NCBI RefSeq assembly: GCF_900110865.1
Contig: NZ_FOFD01000004.1
Location: 62,001-126,000, forward strand
From: Natrinema salaciae
GTDB taxonomy: Archaea > Halobacteriota > Halobacteria > Halobacteriales > Natrialbaceae
Direction: 5' to 3'
Length of the DNA: 64,000 nucleotides
In this document: positions 8,942 through 17,548 of the stretch, piece by piece
Layout: every line of letters starts with the position of its first letter
How positions within the stretch are numbered: position 1 is the stretch's first letter
Position numbers and translations under genes: made by a program
The notes under the pieces: model-generated
Seen by the model: the letters and a program-made list of their open reading frames with translations, nothing else
The model's database searches: none
What the model was told of the DNA's origin: nothing

Positions 8942-9778
8942 ATGATCCCGCCGATCGCGAGCCGGTTCGTCGCGGGGGAGTCGCCCGCCGAAGCGCTCGA
9001 TCACGTCCGCCGACTGAACGAGCGCGACGTCAAGGCGATCCTCAACCTCCTCGGAGAGCACTACGACGAGCGCGGCCCCGTCGCCGACGACGCCGCCGAG
9101 TACCGCCAGCTCGTCGACGATATCGCAGGGTCGGGGCTCGAAGCGAGCGTCTCCGTCAAACCCTCGCAACTGGGACTGGACCTCGGCGAGGACGTCTTCC
9201 GGTCGGAGCTGTCGGATATCGTCGACGCGGCGGCCGACCGCGGCGTCTTCGTCTGGATCGACATGGAGGATCACACGACGACCGACGCGACGCTGGACGC
9301 CTTCGAGGACGTCGCGCGCGAACACGACGGCGGCGTCGGCGTCTGCGTGCAGGCGAACCTCCGGCGGACGCGGGCGGACGTCGAACGCCTCGCGGACGTC
9401 CCCGGCAAGGTCCGCTTCGTCAAGGGGGCGTACGACCCGCCGGCAGACGTGGCCTACGCGGACGCGGAACGGATCGACCGGGAGTACCGGGACCTGCTCG
9501 AGTACGCGTTCGAACACTACGACGGCGGCATCGCGGTCGGGAGCCACGATCCGGAGATGATCGACTACGCGAAGGGGTTGCACGAGCGGTTCGGGACCGG
9601 GTTCGAGATCCAGATGCTCATGGGCGTGCGCGAGGACGCCCAATACGAGTTGGCCGAGGAGTACGCGGTCTGGCAGTACGTCCCCTACGGCGGCCGGTGG
9701 AAGTCGTACTTCTATCGGCGGGTCACCGAGGGCAGCAAGAACCTCCGGTTCGCGATCCGGGCGGTCCTCAGCAGCTGA
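8942..9778 (+). CDS. Proline dehydrogenase
   Basis: A 278-residue FAD-dependent proline dehydrogenase of the short monofunctional (PutA-barrel) type, oxidising L-proline to pyrroline-5-carboxylate. Barrel landmarks are VSVKPSQLGLDLG, VFVWIDMEDHTTTDATLDAF, GVCVQANLRRTRADVERL, VRFVKGAYDPP, AVGSHDPEMIDYA, FEIQMLMGVRED and YVPYGGRWKSYFYRRVTE; the last contains the substrate-carboxylate arginines. ATG 8942 is preferred over upstream starts because MIPPIASRFVAG matches the family N-terminus and a TATA-like aatctta sits 28 nt upstream. No P5C dehydrogenase gene is present nearby. It follows the APC-UspA permease by 86 bp, suggesting linked proline or amino-acid use. Confidence 0.93.
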   Translation: MIPPIASRFVAGESPAEALDHVRRLNERDVKAILNLLGEHYDERGPVADDAAEYRQLVDDIAGSGLEASVSVKPSQLGLDLGEDVFRSELSDIVDAAADRGVFVWIDMEDHTTTDATLDAFEDVAREHDGGVGVCVQANLRRTRADVERLADVPGKVRFVKGAYDPPADVAYADAERIDREYRDLLEYAFEHYDGGIAVGSHDPEMIDYAKGLHERFGTGFEIQMLMGVREDAQYELAEEYAVWQYVPYGGRWKSYFYRRVTEGSKNLRFAIRAVLSS

Positions 9779-9803
9779 GACGTCGCCGGGGCCCCGGTGC
9801 GGA

Positions 9804-9950
9804 CTACGTCAGGAGGCCCCCGTCCTCGTCGATCACGAGTTCGCAGTCGTCACAGAGCCACCAGCCCACGAGCGGATCGCGGGCGGGGAGTTCGGCACCA
9901 CACTCGGGGCACCGTTTCGACTCGCGGGCTCGAGGGCCAGTCCGGGTCAT
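9804..9950 (-). CDS. Small zinc-ribbon protein (48 aa)
   Basis: A 48-residue protein with two zinc-binding pairs, CPECG and CDDC, separated by 18 residues that include a GWW. This is the pattern of haloarchaeal small 'CPxCG-related' zinc-finger proteins, many of which are expressed but uncharacterised. Its ATG overlaps the TGA of the repeat-containing upstream reading frame (ATGA at 9947-9950), implying translational coupling if that frame is real. The cysteine pattern and acid-rich tail (VIDEDGG) argue that it is a true gene despite its length. Its function is unknown. Confidence 0.7.
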   Translation of the reverse strand: MTRTGPRARESKRCPECGAELPARDPLVGWWLCDDCELVIDEDGGLLT

Positions 9951-10522
9951 CCGTCACCCCCTCGAGCGGCGAGGTCGGTCTCCTGCGAGCGCTCGGTCGT
10001 GGAAGGGGCGGCCAGCGTCGGATAGAGGCGGGCGCGGGTGTGGAACGGTTCGTGGCCGCGTACGCGACGGGCAATGGCCTCGAGACAGTCGCGCTGGACG
10101 GCGGTGCGGTCGGTCCAGGCGGTGCTCCCGTCGGCTCGGAGAGCCGAGCAGGATTGCTTCGTCTCACTCGGCTCACCACCGTCAGAACGAAGTTCTGACG
10201 AGGATCGCCTCGGTCCACTCGGCTCACCGCCGTCAGAACGAAGTTCTGACGAGGATCGCCTCGATCCACTCGGCTCACCGACGTCGAAATTTCGTTCCGA
10301 CGAGGATCGCCTCGGTCCACTCGGCTCACCGCCGTCGAAACTCGGACGATCTACAAGTGATGCGTCTCCTCGTGCGAGGCGTTCGGAATTCGTCCGCTTG
10401 TCTTCGAGCATGGCTTCCGAAGGGCGATTACGGTAGTTTCTCGCGGAACCAGTGTTCCGGAACCGATCCATTATTTCGGGACCTGTGAGAGTCGGGTCCG
10501 CGTCTCGCTCTTCACCCCGCAT
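9947..10522 (-). CDS. Hypothetical protein containing four 17-residue tandem repeats
   Basis: A 191-residue reading frame from ATG 10522 (a TTG lies at 10531). A minus-strand TATA (atatatt near 10556) is placed for either start. The N-terminal part includes MLEDKRTNSERLARGDASLVD. Residues about 63-130 consist of four 17-residue repeats of the type LRSDGGEPSGPRRSSSE, encoded by four 51-bp DNA repeats. The C-terminal part has RTAVQRDCLEAIARRV. Five of six frames are open across this GC-rich repeat, so openness alone proves nothing. The promoter and the ATGA link to the zinc-ribbon gene support this frame. No known family recognised; the region might be a structured non-coding element instead. 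Confidence 0.45.
   Translation of the reverse strand: MRGEERDADPTLTGPEIMDRFRNTGSARNYRNRPSEAMLEDKRTNSERLARGDASLVDRPSFDGGEPSGPRRSSSERNFDVGEPSGSRRSSSELRSDGGEPSGPRRSSSELRSDGGEPSETKQSCSALRADGSTAWTDRTAVQRDCLEAIARRVRGHEPFHTRARLYPTLAAPSTTERSQETDLAARGGDG
10165..10355. repeat. Four 51-bp direct repeats carrying nested palindromes
   Basis: Units begin with CACTCGGCTCACC at 10165, 10216, 10267 and 10318, exactly 51 bp apart; the last is partial. Units 1 and 2 carry the palindrome GTCAGAACGAAGTTCTGAC (10181-10199 and 10232-10250), two 8-bp arms around GAA; unit 3 has a decayed version. Each of the first three units ends in CGAGGATCGCCTCG, a 5-bp stem with a 4-nt loop (the third C of the second unit's tail is followed by A instead of G). 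51 is a multiple of 3, so all frames keep their phase through the array. There are no unique spacers, so this is not a CRISPR array. Confidence 0.9.
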
Positions 10523-10636
10523 ATCGATCAATATCGTAATAAGTGTTGACCTAATATATGGTCAGTATGGCACATAATCTGTCCAAGATTCGAAAATACC
10601 GGTGACATTATACGAGTACTACCAGTGATTGGTATC

Positions 10637-10930
10637 GTGCGTCATCGGCCTCGTTGGATGAGTAAGAACGACGATACGATCCTGGAGTTCTTAGCAGAGA
10701 CAGGTGCCGCCTTCTCGAAACGCGGCCTCGAGGTGAATTTCGAACGGCGTGATATCGAGGTCTCCTACTCCACGATCAAACGGCGGATACAGAGACTCGA
10801 GGCGGCGGGGCTGACCGAATGCGTCGAAGACAGCGGGGGATACTACGAGATAACGGATTTCGGTGAGCGGTACCTGCATGGCGATCTCGACGATGACGAA
10901 CTGGCCGAGCTGAAAGGACGGTCGCCGTAA
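10637..10930 (+). CDS. Winged-helix DNA-binding protein
   Basis: A 97-residue single-domain winged-helix regulator starting VRHRPRWMSKNDDTILEFLAE, followed by a recognition-helix region SYSTIKRRIQRLEAAGL and a wing plus C-terminal YYEITDFGERYLHGDLD. Haloarchaeal regulators of this class, often near mobile or variable loci, typically begin R-x-x-W-M. GTG 10637 is preferred because a good TATA (ttata, 10608-10612) lies exactly 27 nt upstream; the internal ATG at 10658 and GTG 10625 are alternatives. It is divergent from the repeat-containing gene, and both TATA boxes lie in the shared 114-bp spacer, so it may regulate that locus. Confidence 0.8.
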   Translation: MRHRPRWMSKNDDTILEFLAETGAAFSKRGLEVNFERRDIEVSYSTIKRRIQRLEAAGLTECVEDSGGYYEITDFGERYLHGDLDDDELAELKGRSP

Positions 10931-11273
10931 CCTGGCGTCGCTTCGGTGAGGTTGCGTCGCGGATCGAGGTTCGCTAGCGCAGTGAACTCGAGCGACACGA
11001 AGACGGAGTCAAGCGTTCTGCTCGGCCGGCAACGCGGAATTTCCACACCCCCCAACCGATTCGCCCGGTCATGCTTCCCTCGCTCACCCCTCGCGCAGCG
11101 TTGCGCCGCGGTTCACCGCGGCACGGCGCGTGCCACCGCACCGGCACAGCGCGCACCACCGCACCCGGTCGCTCGGTCCAGCGGAGTGAGTCGCTCGTGG
11201 AGTCGTGCCGAGAGGCCCGTGCCTCGAGATCAAAGGATAGTCTAAAGGCAAACGGCTCCATCGTGGTGGACAT
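10931..11273. other. 343-bp non-coding stretch with two overlapping GC hairpins
   Basis: No credible gene was found. Two strong hairpins overlap: CCGCGGT-TC-ACCGCGG (11106-11121) and GGCACG-GCG-CGTGCC (11120-11134). They share two bases, so they could form alternatives in RNA. The right end carries the promoter of the deacylase gene (tctaaagg near 11246, 28 nt before ATG 11274), placing the hairpins upstream of that transcription start. Confidence 0.5.
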
Positions 11274-12233
11274 ATGACGACGACGCTCGGAACGGCGAGC
11301 GCGGGGCCCGGCGAGATCGATACGGGGCGTCTCGAGATCGGGGAGACGCGGGACGGAAGCCCGTTCGGACTGCCGGTCGCGGTGGTAAACGGCGAGCGGG
11401 CGGGGAAGACCCTCTACGTGCAGGCGGCCAGTGACGGCGACGAACTCAACGGCGTCGGGGTCGTCCAGCGCGTCGTGCCGCAACTCGATCCCGCCGAGAT
11501 TTCGGGGACGATCCTCGTCGTGGGGATCGTCAACTACCACGCCTTCCAGGTGGCCGAACACCGCAACCCGATCGACGACACGAAGATGAATCGGGCCTAC
11601 CCCGGAAACGAGGGAGGGACCTCGAGCGAGCGGATCGCGGCCGCCACGTTCGACGCCGCGACCCGGGCGGACCTGATCCTCGACCTCCATCAGGGGTCGA
11701 CCAGCCGGATGCTGAACGAGGTTCGCGTCCGCTGTGGAAAGCGCCACCGGCTCCACGACCAGTGTCTCGAGCTCGCGAAGGCCTTCGGCTGCGGCTACGT
11801 GCTCGACCAGAAGGGCCCCGACGGCCAGCTGGCCCGCGCTGCCCCCGACGAGGGGACGCCGACCGTCGACCCCGAACTCGGCGGGGCCGTCGGCTGGGAC
11901 GAGGAGAGCATTCGGATCGGCGTCGAGGGCGTATTCAACGTCCTCCGGTATTACAACTTCCTGGAGGGCGACCAGCCCCTCGAGCCCCAGACGCGAGCGC
12001 GCGGGTTCGAGCAGTACGGCGCTCCGGCGGGCGGACTCGTGACCCTGCACAAGGAACTCGGCGATCGGGTTCGACCGGGCGAGACGCTGTTCGAAGTGAC
12101 GACCCCCTTCGGCGAACCGAAGGCCGAGGTGACCGCCGACGGCGACGGCATCCTCTGGCGGACGCGGCGGCTCCCGCAGGTCGCGACCGGCGAGTACGTC
12201 TGTTCGGTCGGCACCGATATCGGTGAGTACTGA
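11274..12233 (+). CDS. Succinylglutamate desuccinylase/aspartoacylase-family (M14-like) deacylase
   Basis: A 319-residue protein of the AstE/AspA branch of zinc carboxypeptidase-like enzymes, expected to remove acyl groups from amino-acid derivatives. Seen: the substrate motif KMNRAYPG (residues 104-111), the third metal ligand His139 in DLHQGS, and a C-terminal lipoyl-like beta domain (GGLVTLHKELGDRVRPGETLF). The first metal motif, usually HGxE, reads DGDE: Asp54 replaces His, while Glu57 remains. This may be a subfamily feature or may mean altered metal binding. Its TGA shares one base with the ATG of threonine synthase, so the two are probably co-transcribed. Confidence 0.85.
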   Translation: MTTTLGTASAGPGEIDTGRLEIGETRDGSPFGLPVAVVNGERAGKTLYVQAASDGDELNGVGVVQRVVPQLDPAEISGTILVVGIVNYHAFQVAEHRNPIDDTKMNRAYPGNEGGTSSERIAAATFDAATRADLILDLHQGSTSRMLNEVRVRCGKRHRLHDQCLELAKAFGCGYVLDQKGPDGQLARAAPDEGTPTVDPELGGAVGWDEESIRIGVEGVFNVLRYYNFLEGDQPLEPQTRARGFEQYGAPAGGLVTLHKELGDRVRPGETLFEVTTPFGEPKAEVTADGDGILWRTRRLPQVATGEYVCSVGTDIGEY

Positions 12234-13390
12234 TGGCGTCCGATCTCACCTGCCACGACTGCGGTGCCGTCTACGAGGCCGGCCCGGACGAGCCCTGGCG
12301 CTGCGCCTGCGGCCGCGCGCTGGAGTTCACCGAGCGGCCCCATCCGCAGGGCGATCCGCTCCCGTTGCACAGCCTCGACACCAGCGAGGGGCTGTGGACG
12401 TTCTTCGAGTTCCTCCCGATCGAGAAACACGTCACCTTCTACGAGGGCTTCACCCCGATGGTCGACGCGCCCGACTGGGACGCCCAGTTCAAACTCGAGT
12501 ACGTCTTTCCGACCGGCTCGTTCAAGGACCGCGGCGCGACGACGACCCTCTCGCGGGCCGTCGAACTCGGCGTCGAGAAGGTCATCGAGGATTCCTCCGG
12601 AAACGCGGGCGCGTCGATCGCAACCTACGCGGCTCGAGCGGGCCTCGACGCGGACATCTACGTTCCCGCGGACGTCAAACAGTCGAAGCTGATGACGATC
12701 CAGCGGGCCGACGCCCGACCCGTTCGGGTCGACGGGACCCGCGGCGACGTCACGGCCGCCTGTCTCGAGGCCGTCGAAGGCGACGACGGGGACGACGGCG
12801 AGCCGGCGGCCGAGGGCGACGCGCCGTTCCAGACCGGCACGGGCTGGTACGCCAGCCACGCCTGGAACCCCGCGTTCTACGCCGGGACGATGACGTTCGC
12901 GTTCGAGGTGGCCGCCCAGCAGGGGTGGACCGTCCCCGACGCCGTCGTGCTCCCGATCGGACACGGGACGCTCTTCCTCGGCGCGTACCGCGGCTTCTCG
13001 CTGCTGAACGAGGCCGGTATCGTCGACGGAATGCCCCGCCTACTCGGCGCACAGGCGGCCGGCTACGCGCCCATCGTCGCCGCGGTCGGCGGCGAGACGA
13101 CCGACGAGGAGGGCGAGGGGACGTCGATCGCCGACGGCATCAAGATCACCGAACCCGCTCGCGGAACCGAGATCCTCGACGCGATCGAGGAGACCGACGG
13201 CGACGCGATCGCGCTCGGCGGCGACCCGATCGAGACCGCGCTCGACCGACTCCACCGCAACGGGTTCTACGTCGAGCCCACCTGTGCGGTCGCGGCGGCG
13301 GCCCTCGATCAGTACCGCGAGACCGGCGTCCTCGACGCGGACGACGACGTCGTCGTCCCGCTGACCGGCAGCGGACTGAAAACGCTTTGA
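12233..13390 (+). CDS. Threonine synthase-like PLP enzyme
   Basis: A 385-residue fold-type II PLP enzyme that would convert O-phosphohomoserine to threonine. An N-terminal zinc ribbon (CHDCG...CACG, residues 7-27) precedes the catalytic domain. The PLP Schiff-base lysine is Lys98 in PTGSFKDRGA, followed by SSGNAGAS (cofactor-stacking loop) and LPIGHGTLFLG (phosphate-binding loop). The C-terminus has PTCAVAAAAL and TGSGLK. Haloarchaea carry several ThrC-like paralogues, so a related beta-elimination or replacement activity (for example cysteate synthase) cannot be excluded. Translation is probably coupled to the preceding deacylase by a one-base overlap. Confidence 0.88.
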   Translation: MASDLTCHDCGAVYEAGPDEPWRCACGRALEFTERPHPQGDPLPLHSLDTSEGLWTFFEFLPIEKHVTFYEGFTPMVDAPDWDAQFKLEYVFPTGSFKDRGATTTLSRAVELGVEKVIEDSSGNAGASIATYAARAGLDADIYVPADVKQSKLMTIQRADARPVRVDGTRGDVTAACLEAVEGDDGDDGEPAAEGDAPFQTGTGWYASHAWNPAFYAGTMTFAFEVAAQQGWTVPDAVVLPIGHGTLFLGAYRGFSLLNEAGIVDGMPRLLGAQAAGYAPIVAAVGGETTDEEGEGTSIADGIKITEPARGTEILDAIEETDGDAIALGGDPIETALDRLHRNGFYVEPTCAVAAAALDQYRETGVLDADDDVVVPLTGSGLKTL

Positions 13391-13415
13391 ACCAGCAGTC
13401 ACGACGACTCGATAG

Positions 13416-13952
13416 ATGGTCAGCAGACCGCCGACGTTCTGTCCCGACTGCGGCACCCGCCTCGAGTCGACCGCGTTCGACGAGCGCGAGCGCATGCGCT
13501 GTCCGGTCTGCGCGACGATCGTCTGGCACAACCCGGTCCCCTGTGCCGGCGTCGCGGTGGTCGATCGGTCGGGGCCGGAGCCGGCCGTGCTCTGCGTCGA
13601 ACGGGGCGTCCCGCCCGGGATCGGCGAGTGGACGATCCCGGGCGGCCACATGGAGATCGGCGAGGAGCCGTCCGAATCGGCCGCTCGCGAACTCGAGGAG
13701 GAGACCGGCGTCGCCGTCGATCCGACGGCGCTCGAGATTCTGAGCGCGTCCGCGATGCCGCCTCGAGATGGAAAACACGTCGTGACGGTTCACTACGTGG
13801 TCGAGCGCGCCGACGCGGCGGGCGAGCCGGTGGCCGGGAGCGACGCGGCGGACGCCCGGTTCTGGACGCCGGCCGAGTTCGACGCCTCCGGGGAGACCTT
13901 CCGCCCGGTCCACGAGGACCGGTTCCGCGAGGCGGCCGGGCTGTTCGAGTAG
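13416..13952 (+). CDS. Nudix hydrolase with N-terminal zinc ribbon
   Basis: A 178-residue protein. Residues 9-33 form a zinc ribbon (CPDCG...CPVC), as in NudC/NADH pyrophosphatase-like proteins. The rest is a Nudix domain whose box runs from about residue 74 (GGHMEIGEEPSESA) to 96 (RELEEETG) with the catalytic Glu cluster intact. Such enzymes hydrolyse nucleoside diphosphate derivatives (NADH, ADP-ribose or oxidised nucleotides); the substrate is not identifiable here. It lies 25 nt after threonine synthase on the same strand. A T-rich stretch near 13387 may provide a promoter of its own. Confidence 0.9.
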   Translation: MVSRPPTFCPDCGTRLESTAFDERERMRCPVCATIVWHNPVPCAGVAVVDRSGPEPAVLCVERGVPPGIGEWTIPGGHMEIGEEPSESAARELEEETGVAVDPTALEILSASAMPPRDGKHVVTVHYVVERADAAGEPVAGSDAADARFWTPAEFDASGETFRPVHEDRFREAAGLFE

Positions 13953-14036
13953 CCCCCATCGCCGACGACGCTCTCGGACGAACCGGTACACGGCGGGATC
14001 AGGGGATTCATTAGCGACCCGACCCAGGTCCGGACG

Positions 14037-14714
14037 ATGAGTATACCGTCGTTCGCCATCGGGATCGCCGGCGGCACGGGTGCCGGGAAGACGACGGTCG
14101 CACGCACGGTCGCGGAGACCGTCGGCGAGGCCGTCACGCGGATCCCGCTCGACAACTATTACGAGGACCTCTCGCATCTGGCGTTCGAGGAGCGCGAGGA
14201 GATCAACTACGACCACCCCGACGCGTTCGAGTGGGAACTACTCCGGGAGCAACTCGACGCGCTGTTGACCGGCCGATCGATCGAGATGCCCCAGTACGAC
14301 TTCGAACTGCACAACCGCACCGACGAACGCGTCACCGTCGAGCCCTCCGACATCATCGTCCTCGAGGGAATCCTCTCCCTCCACGACGAGGAGATCCGCG
14401 AGATGCTCGATCTGCGGGTGTACGTGATGACCGACGCGGACGTCCGCATCCTGCGCCGGATCGAACGCGACGTCATCGAGCGCGGCCGCGACCTCGAGGG
14501 CGTCATCGACCAGTACCTCGAGACGGTCAAGCCGATGCACGAGCGGTTCGTCGCCCCGACGAAGAAGCAGGCCGACGTGATCATTCCCGAGGGCGCGAAT
14601 CGGATGGCGCTCGATCTCCTGATCGAGAAAGTGCAGGCCGAACTGCCGGACGACTCGGGGCGATCCGACGGCCCGGAGCGCGAACTGTCGCTCGACGGAC
14701 AGGCGATCAACTGA
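14037..14714 (+). CDS. udk: Uridine kinase
   Basis: A 225-residue P-loop kinase that phosphorylates uridine and cytidine in pyrimidine salvage. The Walker A motif GGTGAGKTT is at residues 12-20. IPLDNYYEDLS supplies the conserved Asp/Tyr of the nucleoside site. NYDHPDAFEWELL, PQYDFELHNRT, VLEGILSLHD and VMTDADVRILRRIERDVIERGRD are all classical uridine kinase segments. Length matches the family. A TATA-like attcattag lies 27 nt upstream of ATG 14037, so it is probably leaderless and monocistronic. The acidic C-terminal tail (about 205-225) is a haloarchaeal extension. Confidence 0.95.
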   Translation: MSIPSFAIGIAGGTGAGKTTVARTVAETVGEAVTRIPLDNYYEDLSHLAFEEREEINYDHPDAFEWELLREQLDALLTGRSIEMPQYDFELHNRTDERVTVEPSDIIVLEGILSLHDEEIREMLDLRVYVMTDADVRILRRIERDVIERGRDLEGVIDQYLETVKPMHERFVAPTKKQADVIIPEGANRMALDLLIEKVQAELPDDSGRSDGPERELSLDGQAIN

Positions 14715-14770
14715 CCGCCGTCGAAACGAAACCCGACATTCCTTTACTCGAGCCCTGAATACGGGCCGGT

Positions 14771-16549
14771 ATGTTCCTCACCCTACGCGCGGAGGTCGAG
14801 GACGCCCTCGAGCGGGCGCTCTCGGAACTCGACTTTCCGACGGACGATCTCGGAATCGAAGAACCGCCGGACGACGTCGACAGCGTTCTCGCCTCGAGCG
14901 TTGCGTTCCGCCTCGCGGGCGAGGCGGGCGCGCCCCCACCGCAGGTCGCCGGGCGGATCGCCGACGAGATCGACGCCGACGAGTTGACCTACGTCTCCGA
15001 CGTGCAACCGCAAGGTCCCTATCTCAATTTCCTGCCGAGCGCCGCCTACCTCGCCGAGACGCTCGAGGAGGCGACCGACGAGACGTACGGACACCTCTCG
15101 GACCGCGACGAGTCGATCGTCGTCGAGCACACGAGCGCGAACCCGACGGGACCGGTCCACGTCGGCCGCGCGCGGAACCCGGTCATCGGGGACGCGGTGG
15201 CCAACCTGCTCGATTTCGCCGGCTACGACGTCGATCGCCACTACTACGTCAACGACGCCGGCCGGCAGATGGCCGTCTTCACCTGGGCCTACGAGACCTT
15301 CGACGAGGACGACCTCGACGAGCCGCCCGAGCGCGACCGCATCGAGTACGACCTCGTGCGCTACTACCGCAAGGGTAACGCCTACCTCGAGAACGCCGCC
15401 GAGGACGAGGTCGAGGCGGCCGAAGCCGAGATCGAATCGATCATGCAGGGGCTAGAGGCTGGCGACGACGAGGCCTACGAGCGGGTCAGCGAGGTCGTCG
15501 ACCAGGTGCTGGGCGGCATGACGGAGTGTCTCGCGCGCCTGCCCGCCGAGTTCGACGAGTTCGTCAAGGAGACGCGGTTCATGCGCTCGGGCGCGACCGA
15601 CGACCTCGTCGACCGCCTCAAGGAGCTCGACGAATCCGTCTACGAGGAGGACGCCTGGCAGCTCGAGCTCGACGAGTACGGGATCGACAAGAACCTCGTC
15701 TTCCTGCGTTCGGACGGCACCTCGCTGTACGCCACCCGCGACCTGGCACACCACGAGTGGAAGTTCGACGAGTACGACCGCGCGGTGACGGTGCTGGGCG
15801 AGGACCACAAGCTGCAGGCGAAGCAGGTCCGAACGGCTCTCGAACTGCTGGGCAACGAGACGGACCCGCTCCGGCAGGTCCTCTACTCGTACGTCAACCT
15901 CCCGGAAGGGAAGATGAGCACGCGCCGGGGCACCGGCGTCGACCTCGACGATCTGCTCGACGAGGCGATCGACCGCGCTCGCGGCGAGGTCGAGGACCGG
16001 TTGGACGACCGCATCCGCGACGACGAACTGGACGACGAGGACATCGAGCGCATCGCCCACCAGGTCGGGATCGGTGCCGTTCGCTACGACATCGTCGCCA
16101 AACAGCCGACGAAGGCGATCACCTTCGAGTGGGACCGCGCGCTGGACTTCGAGGCCCAGTCCGCCCCGTACGTCCAGTACGTCCACGCCCGGTGCTGTGG
16201 CATTCTCGAGGAAGCGGGAATCGACCCCGAAACCGGCATGGACGACGTCGAGACCGCCGTCGACGCCGACCTACTCGAGACCGACGCGGAACGGGACCTG
16301 CTCGAGACGATCGCCCGGTTCCCGGCCGTCGTCGACGAAGCGGCCGACGACCTCGAGCCACACCAGATCGCGACGTACACGCGCGAGTTCGCCGACCGGT
16401 TCAACGGCTTCTACCGGGAGTGTCCCGTCCTCGCCGACGACGTCGATCCCGCGGTCCGCGACGCGCGGCTGGCGCTGGTCGCGGCCTCGAAGCACGCGGT
16501 CGCGAACGCCCTGTCGATCCTGGGCGTGGCCGCGCCGCGGTCGATGTGA
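14771..16549 (+). CDS. argS: Arginyl-tRNA synthetase
   Basis: A 592-residue class I aminoacyl-tRNA synthetase. An N-terminal Add1 domain (about 1-110) is followed by the HIGH-type motif in [16 protein letters not shown] (about 125-140), [14 protein letters not shown], the arginine-site region, and the KMSK-type loop GKMSTRRG near residue 380. The C-terminal helical anticodon-binding domain contains the DALRM-like region near its end ([15 protein letters not shown]) and closes with AAPRSM. Length and domain order are normal. A TATA-like ctttact sits about 28 nt upstream of ATG 14771, giving a leaderless transcript. Confidence 0.96.
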   Translation: MFLTLRAEVEDALERALSELDFPTDDLGIEEPPDDVDSVLASSVAFRLAGEAGAPPPQVAGRIADEIDADELTYVSDVQPQGPYLNFLPSAAYLAETLEEATDETYGHLSDRDESIVVEHTSANPTGPVHVGRARNPVIGDAVANLLDFAGYDVDRHYYVNDAGRQMAVFTWAYETFDEDDLDEPPERDRIEYDLVRYYRKGNAYLENAAEDEVEAAEAEIESIMQGLEAGDDEAYERVSEVVDQVLGGMTECLARLPAEFDEFVKETRFMRSGATDDLVDRLKELDESVYEEDAWQLELDEYGIDKNLVFLRSDGTSLYATRDLAHHEWKFDEYDRAVTVLGEDHKLQAKQVRTALELLGNETDPLRQVLYSYVNLPEGKMSTRRGTGVDLDDLLDEAIDRARGEVEDRLDDRIRDDELDDEDIERIAHQVGIGAVRYDIVAKQPTKAITFEWDRALDFEAQSAPYVQYVHARCCGILEEAGIDPETGMDDVETAVDADLLETDAERDLLETIARFPAVVDEAADDLEPHQIATYTREFADRFNGFYRECPVLADDVDPAVRDARLALVAASKHAVANALSILGVAAPRSM

Positions 16550-16691
16550 GCGGGCCGGTTGCCGTTGCTGTCGCTGTCGCCGTTACCACCCACCCGTCGT
16601 CCGATCACCGCCCGTAACGGCGGGCGACCGCGGGGCTACTCGCCGTTGCGGTCGAAAGAACGAGCGGTCTGTGTCACCGGGTCGGCGCGGA

Positions 16692-17225
16692 CTACGTCTC
16701 GTCGGTGGTATCGAGGACGGTCTCGATGAACTCGTCTTCGCTCATCTCGTCGTTGATGAACGCGATCGCCCACTGGACGTCGACGTAGAACGACATCACC
16801 TTCGCGCCGTCGGACTCGAGCACCCACGTGACGCTCTTGATCTCGGCTTTGAACTTCTCGCGGTCGGTGATCGCCGCAGCGAGGGCCCTTCCGAGGGACT
16901 CGAGCTCCGTTCGCAGCCGTTCGGGGTCGGTCGTGGTCGTCGTCGCGACGACGTCGACCTCGTCGCCGTCCTTGTTGACGTCCTTGATCGAGATCTTGTC
17001 GCTGTCGAGTGTCAGTTTGTCGCTGTCGAGGCCCGGGACCTTCGGCTTGGTATCGGTCTCGGTTTCGTTGGTATCGCCGTTCCCGTTGCCGCCCAGTGAT
17101 TCGTCATCGTTGTCGTCGCCGTCGTTGTTCGATTCGGAGTCGTCGCCAGTCTCGTCACTGGAACAACCCGCGAGCACGGTTGCGAGCGCTGCGCCACTGC
17201 CGAGGAGGATCTTTCGTCGCTCCAT
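16692..17225 (-). CDS. Hypothetical Tat lipoprotein
   Basis: A 177-residue secreted lipoprotein. MERRKILLGSGAALATVLAGCSS gives a twin-arginine signal with lipobox LAGC. It is followed by an acidic Asn/Asp/Gly linker (about 25-60) and a globular domain (about 70-177) with DSDKLTLDSDKISIKDV and VTWVLESDGAKVMSFYVDVQWAIAFI. ATG 17225 is chosen over an upstream ATG at 17249 because the signal starts there and a TATA-like attagtaat lies about 30 nt upstream. Function unknown; the domain looks like a small extracytoplasmic fold in which a derivative or charge-change is measured, but I do not recognise the family. Confidence 0.8.
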   Translation of the reverse strand: MERRKILLGSGAALATVLAGCSSDETGDDSESNNDGDDNDDESLGGNGNGDTNETETDTKPKVPGLDSDKLTLDSDKISIKDVNKDGDEVDVVATTTTTDPERLRTELESLGRALAAAITDREKFKAEIKSVTWVLESDGAKVMSFYVDVQWAIAFINDEMSEDEFIETVLDTTDET

Positions 17226-17548
17226 GGGCGACCCATCGAGAACAGTCATGATTAGTAATCAGTTCGTTATCGTCTCTGTCCTCGAGAGCGACTATTTCGG
17301 GCAGTTTCGAGAGCGACAACCGCCCCGGAAACGACCGACAAACGGTTCGAAACGAGTTGATTCCGCGCCGAACGGGTCGACACGCCGAGCACGACGTTCG
17401 TTCGGCGATGACGGTCACGTTCGGGTGGTAATCACTGCGTTCGAACGAAGCCGGGTCGGAAAATGACGGTTCGACGGCGGAAAGCACCGATTACCGACGG
17501 GGAGACCGTCGAGTTCCGGACTCTCGACGGTCACGCGCCACGAGGCGG

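Noticed and set aside
10165-10355. CRISPR array
   Set aside because: The units are contiguous 51-bp direct repeats without unique spacers, and no cas gene is nearby.
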